DNA from: Clusia tigrina
Lineage: Eukaryota; Arthropoda; Insecta; Diptera; Clusiidae
Direction: 5' to 3'
Assembly (NCBI GenBank): GCA_920105625.2
Contig: CAKKTE020000165.1
Location: forward strand, 1 to 64,000
DNA: 64,000 bases
Shown: in pieces, positions 52,565 to 64,000 of the stretch
Position numbering within the stretch: position 1 is the stretch's first letter
How the letters are laid out: each line of letters opens with the position of its first letter
Position numbers and translations under genes: made by a program
The notes under the pieces: generated by a model
The model's input: the letters and a program-made list of their open reading frames with translations, nothing else
Database searches by the model: none
What the model was told of the DNA's origin: nothing

Positions 52565-55500
52565 GTTACAGATTTCAATGTTGCAAACTTTGATAGGTAT
52601 ATTACGCACCGTATAAAAATTAGTGAATTTTGAAGTTTCATTAGTGTTTCATTTCTTCTCAAGGGTAGCACTGTTATACCGATATCGCAAATTGACAAAA
52701 TTACTTTATTGTCACTAAATTTCAAGGTTTTAGAGGCTCTAGTAAAAAGTTACAGCATTTCAATGATGCAAACTTTGATAGGTATATTACGCACAGTATA
52801 AAATTCAGTGAATTTTGAAGTTTCATCAGTGTTTCATTTTATACTCAAGGGTAACACTGTTATACCGATATGTCAAATTGACAATAGTACTTTATTGTGC
52901 CAAAACTTCAAAGTTTTATGACGCTCCAGTAAAAAGTTACAGCATTTCAATGTTGCAAACTTTGATAGGTATATTACGCACAGTATAAAATTAAGTGAAT
53001 TTTGAAGTTTCATCAGTGTTTCATTTTTTACTCAAGGGAAGCACTGTTATACCGATATCTCTAATTGACAATAGTACTTTATTGTCACAAAATTTCAAGG
53101 TTTTATGACGCTCCAGTAAAAAGTTACAGCATTTCAATGTTGCAAACTTTGATAGGTATATTACGCACCGTATAAAAATTAGTGAATTTTGAAGTTTCAT
53201 CAGTGTTTCATTTCTTCTCAAGGGTAGCACTGTTATACCGATATCTCAAATTGATAATAGTACTTTATTGTCACAAAATTTCTAGGTCCTATGACGCTTT
53301 AGCAAAAATTTACCGCATTTCAATGTTGCAAGCTTTGAAAAGTATATTACGCACAGTATAAAATTTTGTGAATGGTGAAGTTTCATCAGTGTTGCATTTT
53401 TTACTCAAGGGTAGCTCTGTTATACCGATATCTCAAATTAACAATAGTACTTTATTGTCACAAAATTTCAAGGTTTTATGAGGCTCCAGTAAAAAGTTAC
53501 AGCATTTCAATGATGCAAACTTTGATAGGAATATTACGCACAGTATAAAATTCAGTGAATTTTGAAGTTTCATCAGTGTTTCATTTTATATTCATGGGTA
53601 GCACTGTTATACCGATATCTCAAATTGACAATAGTACTTTATTGTCACTAAATTTCAAGGTTTTATGATGCTCCAGTAAAAAGTTACAGCATTTCCATGT
53701 TGCAAACTTTGATAGGTATATTACGCACCGTATAAAAATTAGTAAATTTGAAGTTTCATCAGTGTTTCGTTTCTTCTCAAGGGTAGCACTGTTATACCGA
53801 TATCTCAAATTGACAATAGTACTTTATTGTCACAAAATTTCTAGGTCTTATGACGCATTAGCAAAAATTTACCGCATTTCAATGTTGCAAGCTTTGAAAA
53901 GTATATTACGCACAGTATAAAATTTTGTGAATGGTGAAGTTTCATCAGTGTTTCATTTTTTACTCAAGGGTACCACTGTTATACCGATATCTCAAATTAA
54001 CAATAGTACTTTATTGTCACAAAATTTCAAGGTTTTATGACGTTCTAGCAAAAAGTTACAGCATTTCAATGTTGCAAACTTTGATAGGTATATTACGCAC
54101 AGTATAAAATTCAGTGAATTTTGGAGTTTCATCAGTGTTTCATTTTATATTCATGGGTAGCACTGTTATACCGATATCTCAAATTGACAATAGTACTTTC
54201 TTGTCACTAAATTTCAAGGTTTTATGACGCTCCAGTAAAAAGTTACAGATTTCAATGTTGCAAACTTTGAAAAGTATATTACGCACCGTATAAAAATTAG
54301 TGAATTGTGAAGTTTCATCAGTGTTTCATTTTTTATTCAAGGGTAGCATTGTTATACAGATATCTCAAATTGACAATAAGACTTTAATGTCACAAAATTT
54401 CAACGTTTTCTGACGCTCCAGTAAAAAGTTACAGCATTTCAATGTTGCAAACTTTGACAGTTATATTGCGCACAGTATAAAAGTTAGTGAATTTTGAAGT
54501 TTCATCAGTGTTTCATTTTTTGCTCAAGGGAAGCTCTATTATACCGATATCTCCAACTGACAATAGTACTTTATTGTCACAAAATTTTAAGGTTTTATGA
54601 CGCTCCAGTAAAAAGTTACAGCATTTCAATGTTGCAAACTTTGATAGGTATATTACGCACAGTATAAAATTAAGTGAATGGTGAAGCCTCATCAGTGCTT
54701 CATTTTTTACTCAAGGGTAGCACTGTTATACCGATATCTCAAATTGACAATAGTACTTTATTGTCACTAAATTTCAAGGTTTTATGACGCTCTAGTAAAA
54801 AGTTACAGATTTCAATGTTGCAAACTTTGATAGGTATATTACGCACCGTATAAAAATTAGTGAATTTTGAAGTTTCATTAGTGTTTCATTTCTTCTCAAG
54901 GGTAGCACTGTTATACCGATATCGCAAATTGACAAAATTACTTTATTGTCACTAAATTTCAAGGTTTTAGAGGCTCTAGTAAAAAGTTACAGCATTTCAA
55001 TGATGCAAACTTTGATAGGTATATTACGCACAGTATAAAATTCAGTGAATTTTGAAGTTTCATCAGTGTTTCATTTTATACTCAAGGGTAACACTCTTAT
55101 ACCGATATCTCTAATTGACAATAGTACTTTATTGTCACAAAATTACAAGGTATTATGACGCTCCAGTAAAAAGTTACAGCATTTCAATGTTGCAAACTTT
55201 GATAGGTATATTACGCACAGTATAAAATTAAGTGAACTTTGAAGTTTCATCAGTGTTTCATTTTTTACTCAAGGGTAACACTGTTATACCGATAACTCAA
55301 ATTGACAATAGTACTTTATTGTCACTAAATTTCAAGGTTTTATGACGCTCCACTAAAAAGTTACAGCATTTCAATGTTGCAAACTTTGATAGGTATATTA
55401 CGCACCGTATCAAATTAAGTGAATTTTGAAGTTTCATCAGTGTTTCATTTCTTCTCAAGGGTAGCACTGTTATACCGATATCTCAAATTGACAATAGTAC

Positions 55501-58500
55501 TTTATTGTCACAAAATTTCTAGGTCCTATGACGCTTTAGCAAAAATTTACCGCATTTCAATGTTGCAAGCTTTGAAAAGTATATTACGCACAGTATAAAA
55601 TTTTGTGAATGGTGAAGTTTCATCAGTGTTGCATTTTTTACTCAAGGGTAGCTCTGTTATACCGATATCTCAAATTAACAATAGTACTTTATTGTCACAA
55701 AATTTCAAGGTTTTATGAGGCTCCAGTAAAAAGTTACAGCATTTCAATGATGCAAACTTTGATAGGAATATTACGCACAGTATAAAATTCAGTGAATTTT
55801 GAAGTTTCATCAGTGTTTCATTTTATATTCATGGGTAGCACTGTTATACCGATATCTCAAATTGACAATAGTACTTTATTGTCACAAAATTTCAAGGTTT
55901 TATAATGCTCCAGCAAAAAGTAACAGCATTTCAATGTTGCAAACTTTGATAGGTATATTACGCACCGTATGAAAATTAGTGAATTTTGAAGTTTCATCAG
56001 TGTTTCGTTTCTTCTCAAGGGTAGCACTGTTATACCGATATCTCAAATTGACAATAGTACTTTATTGTCACAAAATTTCTAGGTCTTATGACGCATTAGC
56101 AAAAATTTACCGCATTTCAATGTTGCAAGCTTTGAAAAGTATATTACGCACAGTATAAAATTAAGTGAATTTTGAAGTTTCATCAGTGTTTCATTTTTTA
56201 CTCAAGGGTACCACTGTTATACTGATATCTCAAACTGACAATAGTACTTTATTGTCACAAAATTTCAAGGTTATATGAAGCTCCAGTAAAAAGTTACAGC
56301 ATTTCAATGATGCAAACTTTGATAGGTATATTACGCACAGTATAAAATTCAGTGAATTTTGGAGTTTCATCAGTGTTTCATTTTATATTCATGGGTAGCA
56401 CTGTTATACCGATATCTCAAATTGACAATAGTACTTTCTTGTCACAAAATTTCAAGGTTTTATGACGCTCCAGTAAAAAGTTACAGCATTTCAATGTTGC
56501 AAACTATGATAGGTATATTACGCATCGTATAAAAATTAGTGAATTTTGAAGTTTCATTAGTGTTTCATTTCTTCTCAAGGGTAGCACTGTTATACCGATA
56601 TCTCAAATTGACAATCTTACTTTATTGTCACTAAACTTCAAGGTTTTATGAGGCTCCAGTAAAAAGTTACAGCATTTCAATGATGCAACCTTTGATAGGT
56701 ATATTACGCACAGTATAAAATTCAGTGAATTTTGAAGTTTCATCAGTGTTTCATTTTATACTCAAGGGTAGCACTGTTATACCGATGTCTCAAATTGACA
56801 ATAGTACTTTATTGTCACTATATTTCAAGGTTTTATGACGCTCTAGTAAAAAGTTACAGATTTCAATGTTGCAAACTTTGATAGGTATATTACGCACCGT
56901 ATAAAAATTAGTGAATTTTGAAGTTTCATTAGTGTTTCATTTCTTCTCAAGGGTAGCACTGTTATACCGATATCGCAAATTGACAAAATTACTTTATTGT
57001 CACTAAATTTCAAGGTTTTAGAGGCTCTAGTAAAAAGTTACAGCATTTCAATGATGCAAACTTTGATAGGTATATTACGCACAGTATAAAATTCAGTGAA
57101 TTTTGAAGTTTCATCAGTGTTTCCTTTTATACTCAAGGGTAGCACTTTTATACTGATATCTCAAATTAACAATAGTACTTTATTGTCAGAAAATTTCTAG
57201 GTTTTAAGACGCTCTAGCAAAAATTTACCGCATTTCAATGTTGCAAGCTATGAAAAGTATATTACGCACAGTATAAAATTAAGTGAATTGTGAAGTCTCA
57301 TCAGTGTTTCATTTTTTACTCAAGGGTAGCACTGTTAAACCGATATCTCAAATTGACAATAGTACTTTATTGTCACAAAATTTCAAGGTTTTATGACGCT
57401 CCAGTAAAAAGTTACAGCATTTCAATGTTGCAAACTTTGATATGTATATTACGCACAGTATAAAAATTAGTGAATATTGAAGTTTCATCAGTGTTTCATT
57501 TCTTCTCAAGGGTAGCACTGTTATACCGATATCTCAAATTGATAATAGTACTTTATTGTCACAAAATTTCTAGGTCCTATGACGCTTTAGCAAAAATTTA
57601 CCGCATTTCAATGTTGCAAGCTTTGAAAAGTATATTACGCACAGTATAAAATTTTGTGAATGGTGAAGTTTCATCAGTGTTGCATTTTTTACTCAAGGGT
57701 AGCTCTGTTATACCGATATCTCAAATTAACAATAGTACTTTATTGTCACAAAATTTCAAGGTTTTATGACGCTCCAGTAAAAAGTTACAGCATTTCAATG
57801 TTGCAAACTTTGATTGGTGTATTTCGCACAGTATAAAATTAAGTGAATTGTGAAGTCTCATCAGAGTTTCATTTTTTATTCATGGGTAGCACTGTTATAC
57901 CGATATCTAAAATTGACAATGGTCCTTTATGGTCACAAAATTTCAAGGTCTTATAATGCTCCAGTAAAAAGTTACAGCATTTCCATGTTGCAAACTTTGA
58001 TAGGTATATTACGCACCGTATAAAAATTAGTGAATTTTGAAGTTTCATCAGTGTTTCGTTTCTTCTCAAGGGTAGCACTGTTATACCGATATCTCAAATT
58101 GACAATAGTATTTTATTGTCAGAAAATTTCTAGGTCTTATGACGCTCTAGCAAAAATTTACCGCATTTCAATGTTGCAAGCTTTGAAAAGTATATTACCA
58201 CAGTATAAAATTTTGTGAATTGTGAAGTTTCATCAGTGCTTCATTTTTTACTCAAGGGTAGCACTGTTATACCGATATCTCAAATTAACAATAGTACTTT
58301 ATTGTCACAAAATTTCAAGGTTTTATGAGGCTATAGTAAAAAGTTACAGCATTTCAATGATGCAAACTTTGATAGGTATATACGCACAGTATAAAATTCA
58401 GTGAATTTTGAAGTTTCATCAGTGTTTCAATTTATACTCAAGGGTAGCACTGTTATACCGATATCTCAAATTGACAATAGTACTTTATTGTCACTAAATT

Positions 58501-58507
58501 TCAAGGT
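52544..58507 (+). repeat. 5,964-bp 32-mer HOR, copy 2
   Basis: This direct tandem partner of 46580-52543 is in the same orientation. The match ends near 58507, where gctccagtaaaaagttacag followed by gatttc replaces the expected gctctagtaaaaagttacag followed by atttc. One unit near 57805-57945 is markedly divergent from its counterpart (gattggtgtatttcgcac, agtctcatcagagtttc, atggtcctttatggtcac). Confidence 0.9.
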
Positions 58508-61500
58508 TTTATGACGCTCCAGTAAAAAGTTACAGGATTTCAATGTTGCAAACTTTGATAGGTATATTACGCACCGTATAAAAATTTGTGAATTTTGAAG
58601 TTTCATCAGTGTTTCATTTCTTCTCAAGGGTAGCACTGTTATACCGTTATCTCAAATTGACAATAGTACTTTATTGTCACAAAATTTCTAGGTCTTATGA
58701 CGCTCTAGCAAAAATTGACCGCATTTCAATGTTGCAAACTTTGAAAAGTATATTACGCATAGTATAAAATTTTGTGAATTGTGAAGTTTCATCAGTGTTT
58801 CATTTTTTACTCAAGGGTAGCGTTATAATACGATATCTCAAATTGACACTAGTACCTTATTGTCACTAAATTTCAAGGTTTTATAACGCTCCAGTAAAAA
58901 GCAACAGCATTTCAATGTTGCAAACTTTGATAGGTGTATTACGCACCGTATGAAAATTAGTGAATTGTGAAGTTTCATCAGTGTTTCATTTTTTATTCAA
59001 GGGTAGCATTGTTATACCGATATCTCAAATTGACAATATTACTTTATTGTCACAAAATTTCAAGGTTTTATGAGGCTCCAGTAAAAAGTTACAGCATTTC
59101 AATGATGCAACCTTTGATAGGTATATTACGCACAGTATAAAATTCAGTGAATTTTGAAGTTTCATCAGTGTTTCATTTTATACTCATGGGTAGTACTGTT
59201 ATACAGATATCTCAAATTGACAATAAGACTTTAATGTCACAAAATTTCAACGTTTTCTGACGCTCCAGTAAAAAGTTACAGCATTTCAATGGTGCTAACT
59301 TTGATAGGTATATTGCGCACAGTATAAAAGTTAGTGAATTTTGATGTTTCATCAGTGTTTAATTTTTTGCTCAAGGGAAGCTCTGTTATACCGATATCGC
59401 AAACTGACAATAGTACTTTATTGTCACAAAATTTCAAGGTTTTATGACGTTCTTGTAAAAAATTACAGCATTTCAATGTTGCAAACTTTGATATACTTTG
59501 ATAGGTATATTACGCACAGTATAAAATTCAGTGAATTTTGAAGTTTCATCAGTGTTTCATTTTATACTCAAGGGTAGCACTGTTATACCGATATCTCAAA
59601 TTGACAATAGTACTTTATTGTCACTAAATTTCAAGGTTTTATGACGCTCCAGTAAAAAGTTACAGCATTTCAATGTTGCAAACTTTGATAGGTATATTAA
59701 GCATCGTATAAAAATTAGTGAATTTTGAAGTTTCATTAGTGTTTCATTTCTTCTCAAGGGTAACACTGTTATACCGATATCTCAAATTGACAATATTACT
59801 TTATTGTCACTAAACTTCAAGGTTTTATGAGACTCCAGTAAAAAGTAACAGCATTTCAATGATGCAACCTTTGATAGGTATATTACGCACAGTATAAAAT
59901 TCAGTGAATTTTGAAGTTTCATCAGTGTTTCATTTTATACTCAAGGGTAGCAATGTTATACCGATATCTCAAATTGACAATAGTACTATTGTCACTAAAT
60001 TTCAAGGTTTCATGGCGGTCCAGTAAAAAGTTACAGCATTTCAATGTTGCAAACTTTGATAAGTATATTACGCATCGTATAAAAATTAGTGAATTTTGAA
60101 GTTTCATTAGTGTTTCATTTCTTCTCAAGGGTAGCACTGTTATACCGATATCTCAAATTGACAATATTACTTTATTGTCACTAAACTTCAAGGTTTTATG
60201 ACGCTTCAGTAAAAAGTTACAGCATTTCAATGATGCAACCTTTGATATGTATATTACGCACAGTATAAAATTCAGTGAATTTTGCAGTTTCATCAGTGTT
60301 TCATTTTATACTCAAGGGTAGCACTGTTATACCGATATCTCAAATTGACAATAGTACTTTATTGTCACAAAATTTCTAGGTCTTATGACGCTTTAGCAAA
60401 AATTTACCGCATTTCAATGTTGCAAACTTTGAAAAGTATATTACGCGCAGTATAAAATTTTGTGAATTGTGAAGTTTCATCAGTGTTTCATTTTTAAATC
60501 AAGGGTAGCACTTTTATACCGATATCTCAAATTAATACTATACTTTATTGTCACAAAATTTCAAGGTTTTATGAGGCTCCAGTAAAAAGTTACAGCATTT
60601 CAATTAAGCAAACATTGATAGGTATATTACGCACAGTATAAAATTCAGTGAATTTTGAAGTTTCATCAGTGTTTCATTTTATACTCAAGGGTAGCACTGT
60701 TATACCGATATCTCAAATTGACAATATTACTTTATTGTCACTAAATTTCAAGGTTTTATGACGCTCCAGTAAAAAGTTACAACGTTTCAATGTTGCAAAC
60801 TTTGATAGGTATATTGCGCACAGTATAAAAGTTAGTGAATTTTGATCTTTCATCAGTGTTTCACTTTTTGCTCAAGGGAAGCTCTATTATACCGATATCT
60901 TAAACTGACAATAGTACATTATTGTCAGAAAATTTCTAGGTCTTGTGACGCTCTAGCAAAAATTTACCGCATTTCAATGTTGCAAGCTTTGAAAAGTATA
61001 TTACGCACAGTATAAAATTTTGTGAATTGTGAAGTTTTATCAGTGTTTCATTTTTTACTCAAGGGTAGCACTGTTATACCGATATCTCAATTTAACAATA
61101 GTACTTTATTGTCACAAAATTTCATGGTTTTATGAGGCTCCAGTAAAAAGTTACAGCATTTCAATGATGCAAACTTTGATAGGTATATTACGCACAGTAT
61201 AAAATTCAGTGAATTTTGAAGTTTCATCAGTGTTTCATTTTATATTCATGGGTAGCATTTTATATTCATGGGTAGTGTTATACCGATATCTCAAATTGAC
61301 AATAGTACTTTATTGTCACTAAATTTTAAGGTGTTATGTCGCTCCAGTAAAAAGTTACAGCATTTCAATGTTGCAAACTTTGATAGGTATATTACGCACC
61401 GTATAAAAATTAGTGAATTGTGAAGTTTCATCAGTGTTTCGTTTTTTATTCAAGGGTAGCATTGTTATATAGATATCTCAAATTGACAATAAGACTTTAA

Positions 61501-61769
61501 TGTCACAAAATTTCAACGTTTTCTGACGCTCCAGTAAAAAGTTACAGCATTTCAATGGTGCAAACTTTGATAGCTATATTGCGCATAGTATAAAAGTTGG
61601 TGAATTTGGATGTTTCATCAGTATTTCACTTTTTGCTCAAGGGAAGCTCTGTTATACCGATATCTTAAACTGACAATAGTACTTTATTGTCACAAAATTT
61701 GAAGGTTTTATGACGTTCCTGTAAAAAGTTAGAGCATTTCAATGTTGCAAACTTTGATATACTTTGATA
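58508..61769 (+). repeat. Mixed satellite zone right of the 32-mer HOR
   Basis: Monomers carry gcatcgtataaaaattag and gatgcaacctttgatagg variants in shifting order. Near 58820 caagggtagcgttataatac shows a small deletion. Near 59491 and 61757 a 10-bp tandem duplication (actttgatat) gives gatatactttgatagg; the two are 2,266 bp apart, so they are copies of one event. No gene is seen. Confidence 0.83.
61236..61275 (+). repeat. Perfect 20-bp tandem duplication within a monomer
   Basis: cattttatattcatgggtag occurs twice back to back (61236-61255 and 61256-61275), followed by tgttata. The second copy takes the place of the usual cac before the next anchor. It is a fresh-looking slippage event seen only here. 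Confidence 0.9.
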
Positions 61770-63074
61770 GGTATATTACGCACAGTATAAAATTCAGTGA
61801 ATTTTGAAGTTTCATCAGTGTTTCATTTTATACTCAAGGGTAGCACTGTTATACCGATATTTCAAATTGACAATATTACTTTATTGTCACTAAATTTCAA
61901 GGTTTGATGACGCTCCAGTAAAAAGTTACAACGTTTCAATGTTGCAAACTTTGATAGGTATATTACGCATCGTATAAAAATTAGTGAATTTTGAAGATTC
62001 ATTAGTGTTTCATTTCTTCTCAAGGGTAGCACTGTTATACCGATATCTCAAATTGACAATATTACTTTATTGTCACTAAACTTCAATGTTTTATGAGGCT
62101 CCAGTACACAGTTACAGCATTTCAATGATGCAACCTTTGATAGGTATATTACGCACAGTATAAAATTCAGTGAATTTTGATGTTTCATCAGTGTTTCATT
62201 TTATACTCAAGGGTAGCACTGTTATACCGATATCTCAAATTAACAATAGTACTTTATTGTCACAAAATTTCAAGGTTTTAGGAGGCTCCAGTAAAAAGTT
62301 ACAGCATTTCAATGCTTCAAACTTTGATAGGTATATTACGCACAGTATAAAATTCAGTGAATTTTGAAGTTTCATCAGTGTTTCAATTTATACTCAAGGG
62401 TAGCACTGTTATACCGATATCTCAAATTGACAATAGTACTTTATTGTCACAAAATTTCTAGGTCTTATGACGCTTTAGCAAAAATTTACCGCATTTCAAT
62501 GTTGCAAACTTTGAAAAGTATATTACGCACAGTATAAAATTTTGTGTATTGTGAAGTTTCATCAGTGTTTCATTTTATACTCAAGGGTAGCACTGTTATA
62601 CCGATATCTCAAATTGACAATAGTACTTTATTGTCACAAAATTTCAAGGTTTTATGACGCTCCAGTAAAAAGTAACAGCATTTCAATGTTGCAAACTTTG
62701 ATAGGTATATTGCGCACATTATAAAAGTTAGTGAATTTTGATGTTTCATCAGTGTTTCACTTTTTGCTCAAGGGAAGCTCTGTTATACCGATATCTTAAA
62801 CTGACAATAGTACTTTATTGTCAGAAAATTTCTAGGTCTTATGACGCTCTAGCAAAAATTTACCGCATTTCAATGTTACAACCTTTGAAAAGTATATTAC
62901 GCACAGTATAAAATTTTGTGAATTGTGAAGTTTCATCAGTGTTTCATTTTTTACTCAAGGGTAGCACTGTTATACCGATATCTCAAATTAACAAAACTTT
63001 ATTGTCACAAAATTTCAAGGTTTTATGAGGCTCCAGTAAAAAGTTACAGCATTTCAATGATGCAAACTTTGATA
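61770..63074 (+). repeat. 1,305-bp 7-mer HOR, copy 1
   Basis: Markers gaagattcattagtg (about 61993/63298), ccagtacacagttac (about 62098/63403), gttttaggaggctcc (about 62276/63581) and ttttgtgtattgtg (about 62537/63842) recur 1,305 bp downstream, seven monomers. The anchors at 61854 and 63159 fix the offset. Confidence 0.87.
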
Positions 63075-64000
63075 GGTATATTACGCACAGTATAAAATTC
63101 AGTGAATTTTGAAGTTTCATCAGTGTTTCATTTTATACTCAAGGGTAGCACTGTTATACCGATATCTCAAATTGACAATATTACTTTATTGTCACTAAAT
63201 TTCAAGGTTTTATGACGCTCCAGTAAAAAGTTACAACATTTCAATATTGCAAACTTTGATAGGTATATTACGCATCGTATAAAAATTAGTGAATTTTGAA
63301 GATTCATTAGTGTTTCATTTCTTCTCAAGGGTAGCACTGTTATACCGATATCTCAAATTGACAATATTACTTTATTGTCACTAAACTTCAATGTTTTATG
63401 AGGTTCCAGTACACAGTTACAGCATTTCAATGATGCAACCTTTGATAGGTATATTACGCACAGTATAAAATTCAGTGAATTTTGATGTTTCATCAGTGTT
63501 TCATTTTATACTCAAGGGTAGCACTGTTATACCGATATCTCAAATTAACAATAGTACTTTATTGTCACAAAATTTCAAGGTTTTAGGAGGCTCCAGTAAA
63601 AAGTTGCAGCATTTCAATGATGCAAACTTTGATAGGTATATTACGCACAGTCTAAAATTCAGTGAATTTTGAAGTTTCATCAGTGTTTCAATTTATACTC
63701 AAGGGTAGCACTGTTATACCGATATCTCAAATTGACAATAGTACTTTATTGTCACAAAATTTCTAGGTCTTATGACGCTTTAGCAAAAATTTACCGCATT
63801 TCAATGTTGCAAACTTTGAAAAGTATATTACGCACAGTATAAAATTTTGTGTATTGTGAAGTTTCATCAGTGTTTCATTTTTTACTCAAGGGTAGCACTG
63901 TTATACCGATATCTCAAATTGACAATAGTACTTTATTGTCACAAAATTTCAAGGTTTTATGACGCTCCAGTAAAAACTTACAGCATTTCAATGTTGCAAA
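63075..64000 (+). repeat. 1,305-bp 7-mer HOR, copy 2 (cut by window edge)
   Basis: It continues copy 1 in the same order for about five monomers. The array clearly extends beyond the window. Small differences such as cttcaaac versus gatgcaaac separate the copies. Confidence 0.85.
63654..63670. other. Second dyad AAAATTC-agt-GAATTTT (example copy)
   Basis: Seven-base perfect arms AAAATTC and GAATTTT flank a 3-base spacer. It lies just after the cgcacag element and recurs in monomers carrying the aaaattcagtgaatttt signature. It is imperfect in aaaaattagtg units and lost in ttttgtgaattgtg units, so it is subtype-specific. Confidence 0.75.

Larger units (their letters stand above)
1..64000 (+). 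repeat. Tandem satellite DNA array, ~186-187 bp monomer, ~340 copies
   Basis: The same ~186-bp AT-rich unit repeats from the first base to the last. The anchor ccgatatctc recurs with spacing 186, 187, 186, 186 in the first four units, and the same spacing is seen throughout, apart from truncated units. Conserved landmarks in order are: GATATC, the tgacaata/tattgtca dyad, aaaatttcaagg, ccagtaaaaagttaca, gcaaactttgatagg, attacgcacagtataaaa, gaagtttcatcagtg and caagggtagcactgtt. Units with tttcttctcaag are 186 bp; those with ttttttactcaag or ttttatactcaag are 187 bp. All copies are on the plus strand in this phase and no inverted copy was found. No unique DNA or mobile element interrupts the array. 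Known satellites of this size class are commonly centromeric or pericentromeric; that placement is inference here. Confidence 0.97.

Noticed and set aside
46580..58507. Assembly duplication artefact as the sole explanation for the twin 32-mer
   Set aside because: The copies differ in several monomers (for example near 47461 versus 53425, and near 57805-57945), so they are not a simple collapsed-read duplicate. Raw reads would still be needed to be certain.
1..64000. CRISPR array
   Set aside because: Repeats are contiguous with no unique spacers. The unit is about 186 bp and there are no cas genes.
1..64000. Primate alpha satellite or a CENP-B box
   Set aside because: The period is 186-187 bp rather than 171. 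Neither strand contains the CENP-B core pattern; the tttcccgcatttc segment has CCCG but not the matching CGAA half.
1..64000. Telomeric repeat, rDNA, tRNA or transposon remnants
   Set aside because: I saw no TTAGGG/TTTAGGG-like runs, no tRNA-like structure, no terminal repeats with coding potential and no poly-A tail. Everything read fits the satellite monomer.
1..64000. Repeat protein gene encoded by a 62-codon unit
   Set aside because: 186 is divisible by 3, which could suggest a repeat protein. But many units are 187 bp, indels are not multiples of 3, and each frame has a conserved stop, so there is no coding selection.

Overview
The whole 64 kb window is one uninterrupted tandem satellite DNA array. 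The monomer is about 186-187 bp and about 31% GC (counted on a hand-made consensus). Roughly 340 monomers run head to tail, all in the same orientation. I see no protein-coding gene, RNA gene, transposable element, inverted segment or unique sequence. An assembled array of nucleosome-sized AT-rich monomers with nested higher-order repeats (HORs) points to a eukaryotic chromosome, most likely centromeric or pericentromeric heterochromatin from a long-read assembly. I do not recognise the satellite family and cannot name the organism. It is not primate alpha satellite: the period is 186 rather than 171 bp and there is no CENP-B box.

Monomers fall into recurring subtypes that can be told apart by eye. 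One has ctaggtcttatgacgctc followed by ccgcatttc and gaaaagtat. One has aggctccagtaaaaag with aatgatgcaaac. One has caccgtataaaaattag followed by tttcttctcaaggg. One has cactttttgctc with gggaagctctg. One has aataagactttaatgtcac. One has tatattcatgggtagc with gttataatccg. Fixed orders of these subtypes form HOR blocks, and the local pattern changes along the window.

Layout. 1-11.3 kb: 5-monomer-like patterning with a 2.4-2.7 kb block duplicated about 8.91 kb apart. 11.3-15.9 kb: mixed, with truncated monomers. 15.9-18.5 kb: a clean 930-bp 5-mer HOR. 18.5-20.2 kb: mixed, with a 562-bp 3-mer pair. 20.2-35.5 kb: a 5,747-bp (about 31-mer) HOR whose second copy is 1,664 bp (about 9 monomers) longer, followed by a truncated third copy. 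35.5-46.6 kb: rearranged derivatives with 4,067-, 3,510-, 2,034- and 2,220-bp offsets. 46.6-58.5 kb: two full tandem copies of a 5,964-bp (32-mer) HOR, itself built from related 12+11+9-monomer sub-blocks. 58.5-64 kb: mixed, then a 1,305-bp 7-mer HOR running off the right edge.

No genes work together here. The possible biology lies in DNA structure: most monomers carry an 8-bp-armed dyad (TGACAATA ... TATTGTCA), and many carry a second 7-bp-armed dyad (AAAATTC/GAATTTT). Every open reading frame of 60-97 codons is a passage through the repeat. Monomer and HOR coordinates come from aligning rare variant markers by hand, so block edges are good to roughly +/-50 bp, while the quoted offsets between matched markers are exact where stated.
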